Source: Halocatena marina
GTDB taxonomy: Archaea; Halobacteriota; Halobacteria; Halobacteriales; Haloarculaceae
DNA: 64,000 bases
Assembly: GCF_025913575.1 (NCBI RefSeq)
Contig: NZ_CP109785.1
Location: 3,844,001-3,908,000, forward strand
Direction: 5' to 3'
Of this stretch, positions 17,685-27,087 are shown piece by piece (the first letter of the stretch is position 1; each line of letters opens with the position of its first letter). Position numbers and translations under genes: made by a program. A model generated the notes under the pieces. It did not search any database, was not told where the DNA came from, and saw only the letters and a list, made by a program, of their open reading frames with translations.

Positions 17685-18542
17685 TCAATTATTCCCATTT
17701 CCTGGGTTTTTCTCGATGATTTCGATACCAGAGATAACAGGATTCTCCACTCTGTGATGGAATCGAATCGTGAGACTTCCATCGTCTACGGTCGTCTCGA
17801 AGGATTTGACCGCCCCCACGTCGTGGCCGTGCTCGACGAATGGCTCGTAATTTTGCAGGGCAGTTTTGTTCTCAATGACGACGTCGAACGAACGGGGGCC
17901 TTCCTCACTGTACGACTCCTCAGACGGCCGCCCCGACTGTCCGGACGTGAAAAACGGTTCAACGACGTAGATTCGAACTTCGTATACGCTGTTCGGGTCA
18001 GCGGGGAATCCCCATTCCATCTCTTTTTGCCACAATTTGGGTTTGCGAGAGAAGCGGTATGTCTTGAACAGCGATTGAGGCGTTGTCGCTGAGACGGCGT
18101 TCTCGACAGTGATCGGGTCCGGTGTGTCGTTGACGACCGTATCGGACACCCTGTGGTTCAGATACGTCGAAGGAGCGTTTTCCTGATCGGCCAGCCAGTC
18201 TGGACCATTGTCAGTGGCTTTGAGTCTCGGACCACCAACATTGATACGGTAGATCGTGGTGTCGCTCGGTTCACTCGTTGCAGTTGCCGTCGGCACAGGC
18301 ATCTGTCTCTCAGTTTCTGTCGGGTCCGGAACGGGCGAAACACTGTCCGTCGGAGACAGTGATGTCGAATTGGTATCAGTGAGACCGCCAAGCGGCAGTC
18401 CGGGAACACCGACAAGGACGATGATGCTGCCGAGTAAAAAGACACCACCGAGACCAAAGAGTGCCCACTGGAGCCAGTTATCCGAATCCTGAGTGCGGGA
18501 CGATTGATCGTACGGTGGTGAGCGCGACACAGTGTACACCAA
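17685..18542 (-). CDS. Membrane-anchored malectin-domain protein
   Basis: A 285-residue protein. A short cytoplasmic N-terminus precedes one transmembrane helix at about residues 25-50. A Thr/Ser/Pro-rich spacer (about 55-95) leads to an extracellular malectin-like domain, recognised by YRINVGGPRLKATDNGPDW, the internal KEMEWGFPADPNSVYEVRIY strand pair and the closing RVENPVISGIEI. Malectin domains bind carbohydrates, in eukaryotes diglucosides of glycoproteins. A role in sensing or holding surface glycans is inferred. Confidence 0.75.
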   Translation of the reverse strand: MVYTVSRSPPYDQSSRTQDSDNWLQWALFGLGGVFLLGSIIVLVGVPGLPLGGLTDTNSTSLSPTDSVSPVPDPTETERQMPVPTATATSEPSDTTIYRINVGGPRLKATDNGPDWLADQENAPSTYLNHRVSDTVVNDTPDPITVENAVSATTPQSLFKTYRFSRKPKLWQKEMEWGFPADPNSVYEVRIYVVEPFFTSGQSGRPSEESYSEEGPRSFDVVIENKTALQNYEPFVEHGHDVGAVKSFETTVDDGSLTIRFHHRVENPVISGIEIIEKNPGNGNN

Positions 18543-18778
18543 GATGTTCTTTCCGGCACAGCCAATTATACGTCACGTATTTCCGATGTGGGTGTATGAT
18601 CAATTCTCGAAAATCACCATCTATGTGTGATGTGTGCCGTAACATCGCGACGAGTACGGTGATCGAGAACGGCTGTGTGAGAATATTGTCTGCGGTCATC
18701 GAGACAGCGTATCGATCGTGGGATCCCGAGTCGGGATAGTCCTTAACGTACAAGAGGCGAAATGTCGTATGGAAACGT

Positions 18779-19132
18779 ATGGTCTCGGACCTTGCAGAGC
18801 AAGAGTGCGAAGCATGTACCTCGGAGGATGAACCGCTCACTGAATCAGAATACGAGGCGTACCTGACTGACCTCGCTGATGACGTCTGGGAGGTCGTCGA
18901 CGAGCATCATCTCGAAGGAACGTACGCGTTTGAGGATTTCCGTGACGCACTCGAATTCACGTACGAAATTGGTGAGTTGGCCGAAGAAGAGTGGCACCAT
19001 CCCGATATTCATCTAGCGTGGGGCGAGGTGCGCGTCGAGATGTGGACGCACAAAATCGATGGGCTTCACAAGACAGACTTCGTAATGGCGGCACGGATGG
19101 ACCGTATCCACGACGACTACGCCCCCGAGTAA
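18779..19132 (+). CDS. Pterin-4a-carbinolamine dehydratase
   Basis: A 117-residue enzyme that dehydrates 4a-hydroxytetrahydrobiopterin; archaeal members may also serve in molybdopterin or pterin recycling. The family signature is visible: E-x-WHHPDI (His73, His74) followed by Trp81 and a later MWTHKIDGL with His91. Length is normal, with a small Cys pair in an N-terminal extension (C10, C13). No pterin-dependent hydroxylase is adjacent. Confidence 0.85.
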   Translation: MVSDLAEQECEACTSEDEPLTESEYEAYLTDLADDVWEVVDEHHLEGTYAFEDFRDALEFTYEIGELAEEEWHHPDIHLAWGEVRVEMWTHKIDGLHKTDFVMAARMDRIHDDYAPE

Positions 19133-19165
19133 GCGCACCGCTCGGGTCGGTTCCCGTCAATACGG

Positions 19166-19783
19166 TCACTCCGCCCACGGTGTCGTGTTTTTGCGGACGA
19201 TTTTCGCCTCGTCCTCGTATTCAATCTCGGTGAACGAACAGTTCTCTGCCCGGTTGTGCAGTACCGATTCAGCGATCGACAGTCCCTCGATGTGTCCTAT
19301 CAAGAGACGGATCGGACCTCCGTGCGTCACGACGAGAATAGTTTCTGATGGGGAACTCGCTGTGAGCAGCTCTTGCCAGCCAGAGACAACACGCTCTGAA
19401 ACTTGAGCAAGGCTCTCGCCGCTATCGGGAATTCGGTCGGCTGCTTTTGCCCCTGCTTCTCCGAGTCCAAACGCAGGAAAACGATCGGCAACCGTTTCGT
19501 ACGGGAGGCCTTGATACACGCCCAAATCGCGCTCACGCCACGCCTCGTCGAACTGGACGGAAACATCGATCGTCGATTCTACCGCTGTCGTTGTCTCACG
19601 GGTGCGCACCAGATCCGACGAGACCACCCGATCGGGTGTGATTCCGTCCGTATTGAGATACGCGGCTGCACTATTGGCCTGCTCACGACCTTGGTCGTTC
19701 AACGGGACTGGTGCCCATCCTTGTAGCCGACTCTCGCGGTTCCACGCCGTCTCCCCGTGTCGCATGAGAACGATAGTTGTCAT
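19166..19783 (-). CDS. Histidine phosphatase (phosphoglycerate-mutase-like)
   Basis: A 205-residue enzyme with the catalytic RHGE motif at residues 8-11 and the second histidine in VVTHGGPIR. The motif sits at the N-terminus only if translation begins at the ATG at 19783, so that start is chosen over 19828. Such enzymes remove phosphate from sugar phosphates, cobalamin precursors or other small molecules; the substrate cannot be read from context. Its stop is 34 bases from the convergent dehydratase gene. Confidence 0.85.
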   Translation of the reverse strand: MTTIVLMRHGETAWNRESRLQGWAPVPLNDQGREQANSAAAYLNTDGITPDRVVSSDLVRTRETTTAVESTIDVSVQFDEAWRERDLGVYQGLPYETVADRFPAFGLGEAGAKAADRIPDSGESLAQVSERVVSGWQELLTASSPSETILVVTHGGPIRLLIGHIEGLSIAESVLHNRAENCSFTEIEYEDEAKIVRKNTTPWAE

Positions 19784-19953
19784 TCGTACTGTATTGATTA
19801 TCGTTGAGTATGTAGTTATACCGGTCATGATGATGACGATAACTGATCTCGTTTCTTATCGTAGCGGACAAACTGCTATCTATGTTGGATAATGAATAGA
19901 ATCAAGTGAGAGCGGCTACCACACAGTAATCCACAGAATCAGATGGTCGAATA

Positions 19954-21309
19954 ATGTCCGAAAACACGCGACAGACGACGTTTAGTACGTTTCTCGATGA
20001 GGGAGGGTCTCTGGAGGAGATCGACTGGACATTTAAAGGTGCTGATACGTCATATCTCACACACGGTCTACACAACTACCCTGCCCGGATGATACCACAG
20101 ATTCCAGATACACTTCTCAGCTATTACAAGTTGTGTGGAGTGATTGAGACCGGTGATACGGTGTACGATCCCTTCAGCGGGAGCGGAACGACCGCTGTGG
20201 AATCACGTCTCCATGGCTTGAACGCACAGGCGAACGACATCAATCCGCTTGCCTGCGTTCTCAGCGAGACGAAAGCCTGTCCAATCCCGCGTGAAACGCT
20301 TCGATCACTCCGCGACGATCTGCTTTCTAATCTACGTGCTGAGCTGCACACAATTCGAGAGCAGTATCAAACGGGAACATTGACGTTTGCTGATGAACCG
20401 CAAGTACGGGACGGGTGGTTTCCGGAACCGCAATTATACGAACTGTGGTATATTCGCCGACAGCTTGATCAGGCCGAAGAATCGTACGGAGAGGATGTCA
20501 CCCAGTTCTTTCGAGTGGCGCTCTCATCCATCACGCGCACCGTAAGCTACCAGCGCAACGGAGAGTACAAACGGTACCGGCTCCCCGAGGAGAAGCGGAA
20601 AACCCACGGTCCTGATGTGTTCGATCTGTATCGCTCGAAAGTAGCGGCGAACTACAAACGCATGCGAACGTACAGCGACCGGGTCGATCACTCGCTCGAT
20701 ACCACAATTCACTACGCTGATTCCCGGACAGCGACCGCAAATGAGGAGAACACGATCGAAGAAAACAGCGCTGATATCGTGATCACTTCACCACCGTACG
20801 GCGATCATCGGACGACCGTCGCGTACGGACAGTTCAGTCAGGACCCTGCGATCATCGCTGGACGATACGGATACGACGAAATGAAAGCGGTCGATAAAAC
20901 CGGGCTCGGTGGGCCGAATAGTGATCTCAAACCGATCGAGGCGTTGGAGGAATGGTCCCCATCGTTCGGTGCAACGATGGACGCGCTCCGGGAAACAGAC
21001 GGTCGGGCAGACGACGCAATGGATTTTGTTCGGGATTACTACGAAGTCATGAACGACGTTGCGAAAGTTCTGAAATCCGGACAGCCGTCGGTTTGGGTGG
21101 TCGCAAACCGAACGATGAGTCGGGTGAACATTCCGACCCACTTAATCACACGAGAACTGTGCGAACACGTCGGGTATGAACACGAATCGACGCTCCCACG
21201 TGAAATTCCAACAAAGACGCTGCCGTGGGAGAACGCACCAGAGAACATCGAAGGCGTAACGGGTGATGCAATGGCAAGTGAGAACATCGTGATTCTCACC
21301 GCACCATAG
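19954..21309 (+). CDS. DNA methyltransferase, TSPPY type (N4-cytosine-like), orphan
   Basis: A 451-residue SAM-dependent methyltransferase. The SAM-binding motif DPFSGSGTT is at residues 72-80 and the catalytic TSPPYGD at about 279-285. TSPPY is typical of enzymes that methylate exocyclic N4 of cytosine. The opening LTHGLHNYPARMIPQIP is common in this group. No restriction enzyme lies beside it; the next gene is a phosphodiesterase-like protein. It may be a solitary methylase or part of a split defence set. The target sequence is unknown. Confidence 0.8.
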   Translation: MSENTRQTTFSTFLDEGGSLEEIDWTFKGADTSYLTHGLHNYPARMIPQIPDTLLSYYKLCGVIETGDTVYDPFSGSGTTAVESRLHGLNAQANDINPLACVLSETKACPIPRETLRSLRDDLLSNLRAELHTIREQYQTGTLTFADEPQVRDGWFPEPQLYELWYIRRQLDQAEESYGEDVTQFFRVALSSITRTVSYQRNGEYKRYRLPEEKRKTHGPDVFDLYRSKVAANYKRMRTYSDRVDHSLDTTIHYADSRTATANEENTIEENSADIVITSPPYGDHRTTVAYGQFSQDPAIIAGRYGYDEMKAVDKTGLGGPNSDLKPIEALEEWSPSFGATMDALRETDGRADDAMDFVRDYYEVMNDVAKVLKSGQPSVWVVANRTMSRVNIPTHLITRELCEHVGYEHESTLPREIPTKTLPWENAPENIEGVTGDAMASENIVILTAP

Positions 21310-21442
21310 CGTCCGAGTGATCGCTTTCGTTGTCGTCCGTCGTGCAGATAGAGTGCCTCAGAACTCTCGTTCGTTCATTATTATGACACAAGGCAGAGCT
21401 ATCTACAACAATGCCTTTGTGATCAAACCCCATCCCCACTGT

Positions 21443-22465
21443 ATGGGTAAATCGTTGCTCGTTGTAGGGTGGGACGCTGCTACACGCGCACACCTGTCTG
21501 GTGATCTCGATCTTCCTTTTTTCAATTCGCTCTCTGCCTCCGACACGCTTCTTCCTGAGCCGATCTGGCAGAATCGTGAGGTGGATAGTGGCACCGCGTG
21601 GACGACGATAACGACTGGTCTTTCGATGTGGGACCACCGAGTCGCTACTCTCACTGGAATGGTTGAACACCCAAACGTGTTGCGTGCTTTCTCAAAGTTT
21701 GATACGTTAATCCCACGTAATCTATTCGGCGTCCCTGCGCGGATTTGGGCCCGTAAACACATCCTGGGCAAACAACCGACAAACGACGATATACGATACA
21801 AACGCGTCTGGCACTATCTTCCGAACTCACTCTCGTTTGCGGTTCCACTTACATATCCTCCTAAACCAACGGACGGCGTCACCGTGAGTGGATTTCCGAG
21901 TCCGAGTGTGACCGTCCAACCAGACCAATTAGAAAAAGCAGTCCAACAGCGATACGACGGTGAGCCACGTCGTACGCACAACTCGAACGGAGGGTTTGAT
22001 GAGAGTTATACTGAAGATCTATTTTCTGTTCACAAACAGGAGGTGGAGACTGTCTGTTGGCTCGATGAACAGACTGAGTTTCAGTTCTACTTCGTTGTGT
22101 TCACACTCCTTGACCGCCTCCTTCACGTTGTTGACCGAGGGGATGAAGATATCGAACGAGCGTATAAACGTCTAGATACGTCGACTCGAACGCTCATCGA
22201 TCAGATCGATCCGGATGATGTCCTCATTCTCAGTGATCATGGAATGCGCTATGCACCTCGTGGAAAATGGAGACATATTCACGATGAAAAACAAGGAATT
22301 TGGGCAGGAACGACCGATTTCGGGCTCGAAACACACCTCGATGTGACTCCCACAATACTCGATTACTATGGCGTCTCGATGGACGACCCGACCTATGATG
22401 CCGAGACTGTCGTTGAGAATACAGATGAAATCGAAGACCGGCTGAGCAATCTCGGATACTTGTAA
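21443..22465 (+). CDS. Alkaline-phosphatase-superfamily phosphodiesterase-like protein
   Basis: A 340-residue protein of the type I phosphodiesterase/nucleotide pyrophosphatase kind. Metal and catalytic elements can be followed: VVGWDAAT at the N-terminus, SGTAWTTITTG carrying the likely Thr nucleophile, a D-x-L-H segment in LLDRLLHVVDRG, and LILSDHGM. The ATG at 21443 is preferred because MGKSLLVVGWDAA is the family start. The gene is more AT-rich than its neighbours. Similar genes occur in glycan loci, but here it follows a methyltransferase. Confidence 0.7.
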   Translation: MGKSLLVVGWDAATRAHLSGDLDLPFFNSLSASDTLLPEPIWQNREVDSGTAWTTITTGLSMWDHRVATLTGMVEHPNVLRAFSKFDTLIPRNLFGVPARIWARKHILGKQPTNDDIRYKRVWHYLPNSLSFAVPLTYPPKPTDGVTVSGFPSPSVTVQPDQLEKAVQQRYDGEPRRTHNSNGGFDESYTEDLFSVHKQEVETVCWLDEQTEFQFYFVVFTLLDRLLHVVDRGDEDIERAYKRLDTSTRTLIDQIDPDDVLILSDHGMRYAPRGKWRHIHDEKQGIWAGTTDFGLETHLDVTPTILDYYGVSMDDPTYDAETVVENTDEIEDRLSNLGYL

Positions 22466-22570
22466 AATTCTGTCAGAACCAACCAGTCACGAATGCGTGG
22501 CGTACGTGAGTCGGCTCTCTACGTTTCTGCAGAGTACCGACAGAGTATCGATGCGCTAGCAGTGTTGATG

Positions 22571-23503
22571 TTAGTCGACGCTCGGATAGTCTGTGTCGAA
22601 TACGTCCGCGCTGACTGTTTCGTCAACAGCACCGTCATCGTCTTTCTCGACGGCAACTCCGTGGTCGCTCTCGGTGTTGTCTGTCTCATTTGTCTGCTCG
22701 TTCGCTGGACTCACGCTTCCCGTCTCGTAGCCGTGGAGATCGAGCGTGACGTGATCGAATCCGATATCGGTGAGATGTTCGCGCGCCGCTTGCACAAACT
22801 CGCTGTCGAGCGCACGGTCGAGTTCGTCCTGCCCGACTTCGATGCGCGCCAGCCCGTCGTGATCACGCACGCGGAACTGTTCGAAGCCCCACGTTCGGAG
22901 GAGTCGTTCTGCTTTTTCGATCCGCGTGAGGCGAGATTCGGTAACCGACAGTCCCGTCGGAATGCGTGAGGAGAGACACGCCATCGCTGGCTTGTCCGCA
23001 ACTGACAGCCCATAGTCTGCTGCGGCCTCGCGGACCTCTGATTTTGTGAGATCGTAGACGAGCAGCGGCGAGAACACCTCAAGCTCCTCGACGGCTTGTA
23101 ACCCTGGTCGGTGGCCGTCTCCGGGATCGGATGCGTTTGTCCCATCACAGACCGTTCCGATCCCGAGTTCGCGCGCGGTCTCGTACATCTTTCCGAGCCG
23201 CATCGTTCGGCAGTGATAGCATCGTTCCTCGTCGTTGCGCACGAAATCGGGATTGTCGAGCTCCGAAAACTCGACGACCTCGTGGCGGATTCCGATTTCT
23301 TCGGTCACCTGCTCTGCGTGAGAGAGCTCCTCGATCGGCAGCGTTTCACTCTTTGCGGTACAGGCAACTGCCTGCTCTCCAAGCGCATCGTGAGCGAGAG
23401 CAGCAACGACGCTCGAATCGACGCCACCAGAAAAAGCGACGAGCACACCATCCCGAGAAGCGAGATCATCGCGGGCTGCGGCTAACTTCTCCTCTAGGGT
23501 CAT
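22571..23503 (-). CDS. larE: LarE-family sulfur transferase
   Basis: A 310-residue PP-loop ATP pyrophosphatase. SGGVDSS is at residues 25-31. The family inserts sulfur into a nicotinate-derived precursor of the nickel-pincer cofactor of lactate racemase. Cys176 in MACLSSRIP matches the cysteine that donates sulfur in the Lactobacillus enzyme. In addition C95-x2-C98 (RCYHC) gives a three-cysteine set. The last 50 residues are an acidic, disordered tail. No larB, larC or larA is seen nearby, so the acceptor is not identified. Confidence 0.85.
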   Translation of the reverse strand: MTLEEKLAAARDDLASRDGVLVAFSGGVDSSVVAALAHDALGEQAVACTAKSETLPIEELSHAEQVTEEIGIRHEVVEFSELDNPDFVRNDEERCYHCRTMRLGKMYETARELGIGTVCDGTNASDPGDGHRPGLQAVEELEVFSPLLVYDLTKSEVREAAADYGLSVADKPAMACLSSRIPTGLSVTESRLTRIEKAERLLRTWGFEQFRVRDHDGLARIEVGQDELDRALDSEFVQAAREHLTDIGFDHVTLDLHGYETGSVSPANEQTNETDNTESDHGVAVEKDDDGAVDETVSADVFDTDYPSVD

Positions 23504-23693
23504 GATCTCTCTTTATGGCGATAGACAAAAAGGACGTTGGACGTATTTCATCCCAGTAGCCGTGCCGATTTCGTTGAGTATGATTACATCAGTAAAATAT
23601 TCTTGATAATAATGGTTGAATATATATTATTTGTTGCTAAGTGCGTGGTGCGGAGCGGTGCAGTTTTCTGTTTTGGTGTCGAGGAGACAGCCG

Positions 23694-25691
23694 ATGGACT
23701 TGGAGACCGTCCCGGGTGTCGGCGCAACGACCGCCGAACAGCTCGCCCAGCTCGACGATCCCGAGCGTGCGCTCCGGGAGGGTGATGTCGCCGCAATCGC
23801 CCGTGCACCACAGATTAGCGACGGTCGCGCGGCCCGTATCGCTCGTGGTGCTATTCGACAGCGACACGACGATCACGATGAGTTCCTTCAGACCGATCGT
23901 GCGCGCGAACTGTACCAATCAGTGCTCGGATTGCTTCAGGAACGTGCTGTTACGAACTACGCGCAAAAACACCTCGAAACGCTGTATCCGAGCACGACAC
24001 GTTCGCGCATCGATGAGGTACGGTCGTTCGTGACTGAGGCTGTCGAGCGCGAGCCTGCCCCAGAGATACTCGATGCACTGGCTGGCGTTTCACCGCTGGA
24101 ATCACCATCCAATCTTCGGGTGCGTGAGCGATGTCTTGCGACAAGTGACGCCGAGACCTACGCACAGGCAGAGCAGACATTTCCTGAGCTGAGCATCGAA
24201 CTCGTCGAAGATGCCCGTGATCTGTCTGAACTCGCTCGGGGGTATTCGACAGTTATTGCAATCGATGAGGCGTTCGCCGGGCTCGATCTCACTGGTGACG
24301 TTCGAGTACTTCCTGATGCGTTCGACCGGATTGAGGAGGTCGTTCCCGAACGGCTGCTCACGTTTTTCGCATCGAATCGTGAACGGTTGCTCGCCGCTGC
24401 TACGGTCCATGAGAAAGCAGCGATCGAGCCACCGTGTGATCTTGATGCGCTTCGTGACTGTCTCGAACGGCTCACGGACGAAGGAACCATCGCTGGAGAC
24501 GACGAGCTCGTCCAACTGCAGCGGGCCCTCGATGACCTCGATACCGCTGTTTCCAGCGCCGAACGTGTCGCAAACGATCATCTCCGCGAAGCGATTCAAG
24601 AGCAGAACGTTACGATAGAGGGAGCAGACCTTCTTTCTCTCGTCGAACAGGGTGCGCGGGTCGATTCGCTGCTTGAACGCGAACTCGCTGATGAGTTCAC
24701 AGCAGCTATCGAAGCCGCCCGGTCCGAACTTCTCGATATACTCGCAGTCGATGATTACGACGCGATCGCAGAGCGGGTGTTCGCAGACGATCCGACGTTC
24801 CCTGTCGAACGACGAGAGGAACCGGTCGGACGTCTCCAGACGGAACTCACTGCAGCCCGCGATCGTCGTGCGAGGCGACTGAAGGCCGATCTCGCCTCTG
24901 ATCTCGCCGATTTGCGCGAGCCAGTCGAGAGGCTTGTCAGTGCAGCACTCGAACTCGATGTAGAGCTCGCTCTCTCGCGGTTCGCCCGAGACTTCGATTG
25001 CACGATGCCCGTTTTCGAGGACGACGCTGACGAAGTGTGTAGTGGATTCACCATTGCGGGTGGACGCTCGACGCTTCTCGACGTTCCATTCGAGGCGGTT
25101 GAGCCAGTTGATTACGCTGTCGAGGGCGTTGCACTCCTCTCGGGCGTGAACAGCGGTGGCAAAACGTCGACCATTGATCTCGTCGGGCTGGTCGTGATTC
25201 TCGCACAGATGGGACTTCCTGTCCCTGCTGAGCACGTCCGTCTGGAACGGTTCGATGCGCTCTACTATCAGGAGAAAAATCAGGGAACGCTCGACGCTGG
25301 TGCGTTCGAGACGACGCTCCGTTCGTTTGGCAATCTCGTCCACGGAGCCGGGAACCGACTTGTTCTCGTCGATGAACTCGAGAGTATCACGGAACCAGGA
25401 GCGAGCGCGAAAATCATCGCTGGTATCCTCGGAGCGCTGGACGAACAAGGCACGACGAGCGTGTTCGTCTCACATCTCGCGGGAGAGATTCGCGCTGCTG
25501 CCGACATCGACGTGCAGATCGATGGGATCGAAGCTGTCGGACTCGTCGACGGAGAATTGCAAGTTAATCGATCACCCGTGAAAGGACGACTGGCTCGCTC
25601 AACACCCGAGCTCATCGTCGAAAAACTCGCCCAAGAGAGTAGTGCCGAGGGTCGGTTCTACGATCAGCTCCTGGCGAAATTCGAGGAGTGA
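23694..25691 (+). CDS. MutS-family ATPase with N-terminal helix-hairpin-helix
   Basis: A 665-residue protein with an HhH motif at the N-terminus (VPGVGATTAEQLAQL), a long helical middle region and a MutS-type ATPase domain at the C-terminus. Walker A GVNSGGKTS is near residue 485 and Walker B LVLVDELES near 556. The mismatch-reading domain of MutS1 is absent, which places it with MutS2/MutS5-like proteins of recombination or structure-specific DNA binding. The ATG at 23694 gives the HhH at the start. A 448-codon antisense frame inside it is an artefact of codon bias. Confidence 0.8.
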   Translation: MDLETVPGVGATTAEQLAQLDDPERALREGDVAAIARAPQISDGRAARIARGAIRQRHDDHDEFLQTDRARELYQSVLGLLQERAVTNYAQKHLETLYPSTTRSRIDEVRSFVTEAVEREPAPEILDALAGVSPLESPSNLRVRERCLATSDAETYAQAEQTFPELSIELVEDARDLSELARGYSTVIAIDEAFAGLDLTGDVRVLPDAFDRIEEVVPERLLTFFASNRERLLAAATVHEKAAIEPPCDLDALRDCLERLTDEGTIAGDDELVQLQRALDDLDTAVSSAERVANDHLREAIQEQNVTIEGADLLSLVEQGARVDSLLERELADEFTAAIEAARSELLDILAVDDYDAIAERVFADDPTFPVERREEPVGRLQTELTAARDRRARRLKADLASDLADLREPVERLVSAALELDVELALSRFARDFDCTMPVFEDDADEVCSGFTIAGGRSTLLDVPFEAVEPVDYAVEGVALLSGVNSGGKTSTIDLVGLVVILAQMGLPVPAEHVRLERFDALYYQEKNQGTLDAGAFETTLRSFGNLVHGAGNRLVLVDELESITEPGASAKIIAGILGALDEQGTTSVFVSHLAGEIRAAADIDVQIDGIEAVGLVDGELQVNRSPVKGRLARSTPELIVEKLAQESSAEGRFYDQLLAKFEE

Positions 25692-25906
25692 GGAATCGTC
25701 ATACAACCGAGAAACCGCTGTGAACTTGCTTTTGCTGTAGTGTGCTCTAGAGTACAGTTGTCGAGACGGTGACTGTTTCTGGCAGCAACTGGTCATAAAA
25801 CCATCCAGAGTAGTACTATTTTCTAAGTACTAACCAATACCTGAATGATAAAAAATTGATGGTGATGGGGTCGGTTAAAACGTCCTTCGTTCACTCGCGC
25901 CCAACT

Positions 25907-25928
25907 CTTATATGCTCTCGCAAGCGAG
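25907..25928 (+). promoter_or_regulatory. TATA box and small inverted repeat before the second cdc6
   Basis: CTTATAT at 25907-25913 lies 27 bases before the ATG at 25940, so the transcript would be almost leaderless. CTCGC-aa-GCGAG at 25917-25928 lies between them and could be a control site. Confidence 0.45.
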
Positions 25929-25939
25929 GTGAAAGTGAA

Positions 25940-27061
25940 ATGCCGGATGATGAGATGCTGTCTTGGGACGAGACCGTGTTCCGGGACGAACACGTCTTCG
26001 AAATCGACTACGTGCCCGAGACGTTTCTCCACCGGGAGGATCAGACGCGGCAGCTCCAGTACGCCCTCCGTCCTGCTGTCCGCGGCTCACGCCCGCTGAA
26101 CGCGATGGTGCGCGGGCCGTCTGGTACCGGAAAAACAACATCACTCCAGTTGCTCTCCTCGGAACTTCGAACACACACGAACGTGAACGTCTCGCACGTG
26201 AACTGCCAGGTTGATTCAACTCGGTATGCGGTCTTCTCGCGGCTGTTCGAGGATATGTTCGAGTACGAACCGCCCACAAGCGGTATTTCCTTTAAGAAAC
26301 TCTTCGGGCAGATTACGGATCGCCTCGTCGACGAGGATGAGGTGCTTGCTGTCGCACTCGATGATGTCAACTATCTCTTCTACGAGGGAGAGGCGTCCGA
26401 TACGCTCTATTCGTTATTACGCGCCCACGAAGCACACACCGGCGCAAAGATCGGCGTTATCCTCGTTTCTTCTGATCTCGATCTCGAAATCATCGACGAA
26501 CTCGATACGCGTGTCCAAAGCGTCTTCCGACCCGAGGAAGTGTACTTCCCGAGATACGACGAGCCAGAAATCGTCGATATACTGAGCGAACGCGTCGATC
26601 GCGGCTTCCACGACGGTGTCGCTGGCTCGGAGATATTGAATCGCGTTGCAGAGCTCACTGCCGAGACCGGCGGCGATCTTCGTGTTGGCATCGACCTCCT
26701 CCGTCGGGCGGGTCTCAACGCCGAGATGCGAGCGAGCACCACGGTCGAACTCGAAGACGTCGAACGCGCGTTCGATAAGTCGAAATACGTCCATCTCTCG
26801 CGCCACCTCCGGAATCTCACTGATTCCGAAATCGCCCTCGTCAGAACAATCGCAGAGCACGACGGCGAACGAGCAGGAGACGTCTACGAATCATTCGAAA
26901 AGCGGACTGATCTCGGATACACCCGCTACTCCGAACTCATCAACAAGCTCGATCAGCTCAACATCATCGATGCAGAATATACGAGTGTCGACGGTCGAGG
27001 ACGATCACGGAAATTATCGCTCGCGTACGACGAGGACGCAGTGCTCGAACGGATTGATTGA
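25940..27061 (+). CDS. cdc6: Orc1/Cdc6-family replication protein
   Basis: A 373-residue AAA+ protein with Walker A GPSGTGKT at residues 59-66, Walker B VLAVALDDVN at about 135-144, and a C-terminal winged helix (GYTRYSELINKLDQL). The opening MLSWDETVFRDEHVFEIDYVP is typical of the haloarchaeal Orc paralogues. The ATG at 25940 is chosen because a TATA box sits just before it; a TTG at 25856 would lie upstream of that box. No origin-recognition-box repeats were found around it, so it may act away from an origin. Confidence 0.9.
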   Translation: MPDDEMLSWDETVFRDEHVFEIDYVPETFLHREDQTRQLQYALRPAVRGSRPLNAMVRGPSGTGKTTSLQLLSSELRTHTNVNVSHVNCQVDSTRYAVFSRLFEDMFEYEPPTSGISFKKLFGQITDRLVDEDEVLAVALDDVNYLFYEGEASDTLYSLLRAHEAHTGAKIGVILVSSDLDLEIIDELDTRVQSVFRPEEVYFPRYDEPEIVDILSERVDRGFHDGVAGSEILNRVAELTAETGGDLRVGIDLLRRAGLNAEMRASTTVELEDVERAFDKSKYVHLSRHLRNLTDSEIALVRTIAEHDGERAGDVYESFEKRTDLGYTRYSELINKLDQLNIIDAEYTSVDGRGRSRKLSLAYDEDAVLERID

Positions 27062-27087
27062 ATCTAAAATTGTAAGCAGTTGAGGGC

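Noticed and set aside
24102..25448. A 448-codon open frame antisense to the MutS-like gene
   Set aside because: Haloarchaeal codon bias commonly leaves the antisense frame open. The sense strand has clear Walker motifs and the antisense product has no family features.
25692..25939. Replication origin next to the second cdc6
   Set aside because: No repeated origin-recognition-box-like sequences and no long AT-rich unwinding element were found, only a TATA box and a 5-bp inverted repeat.
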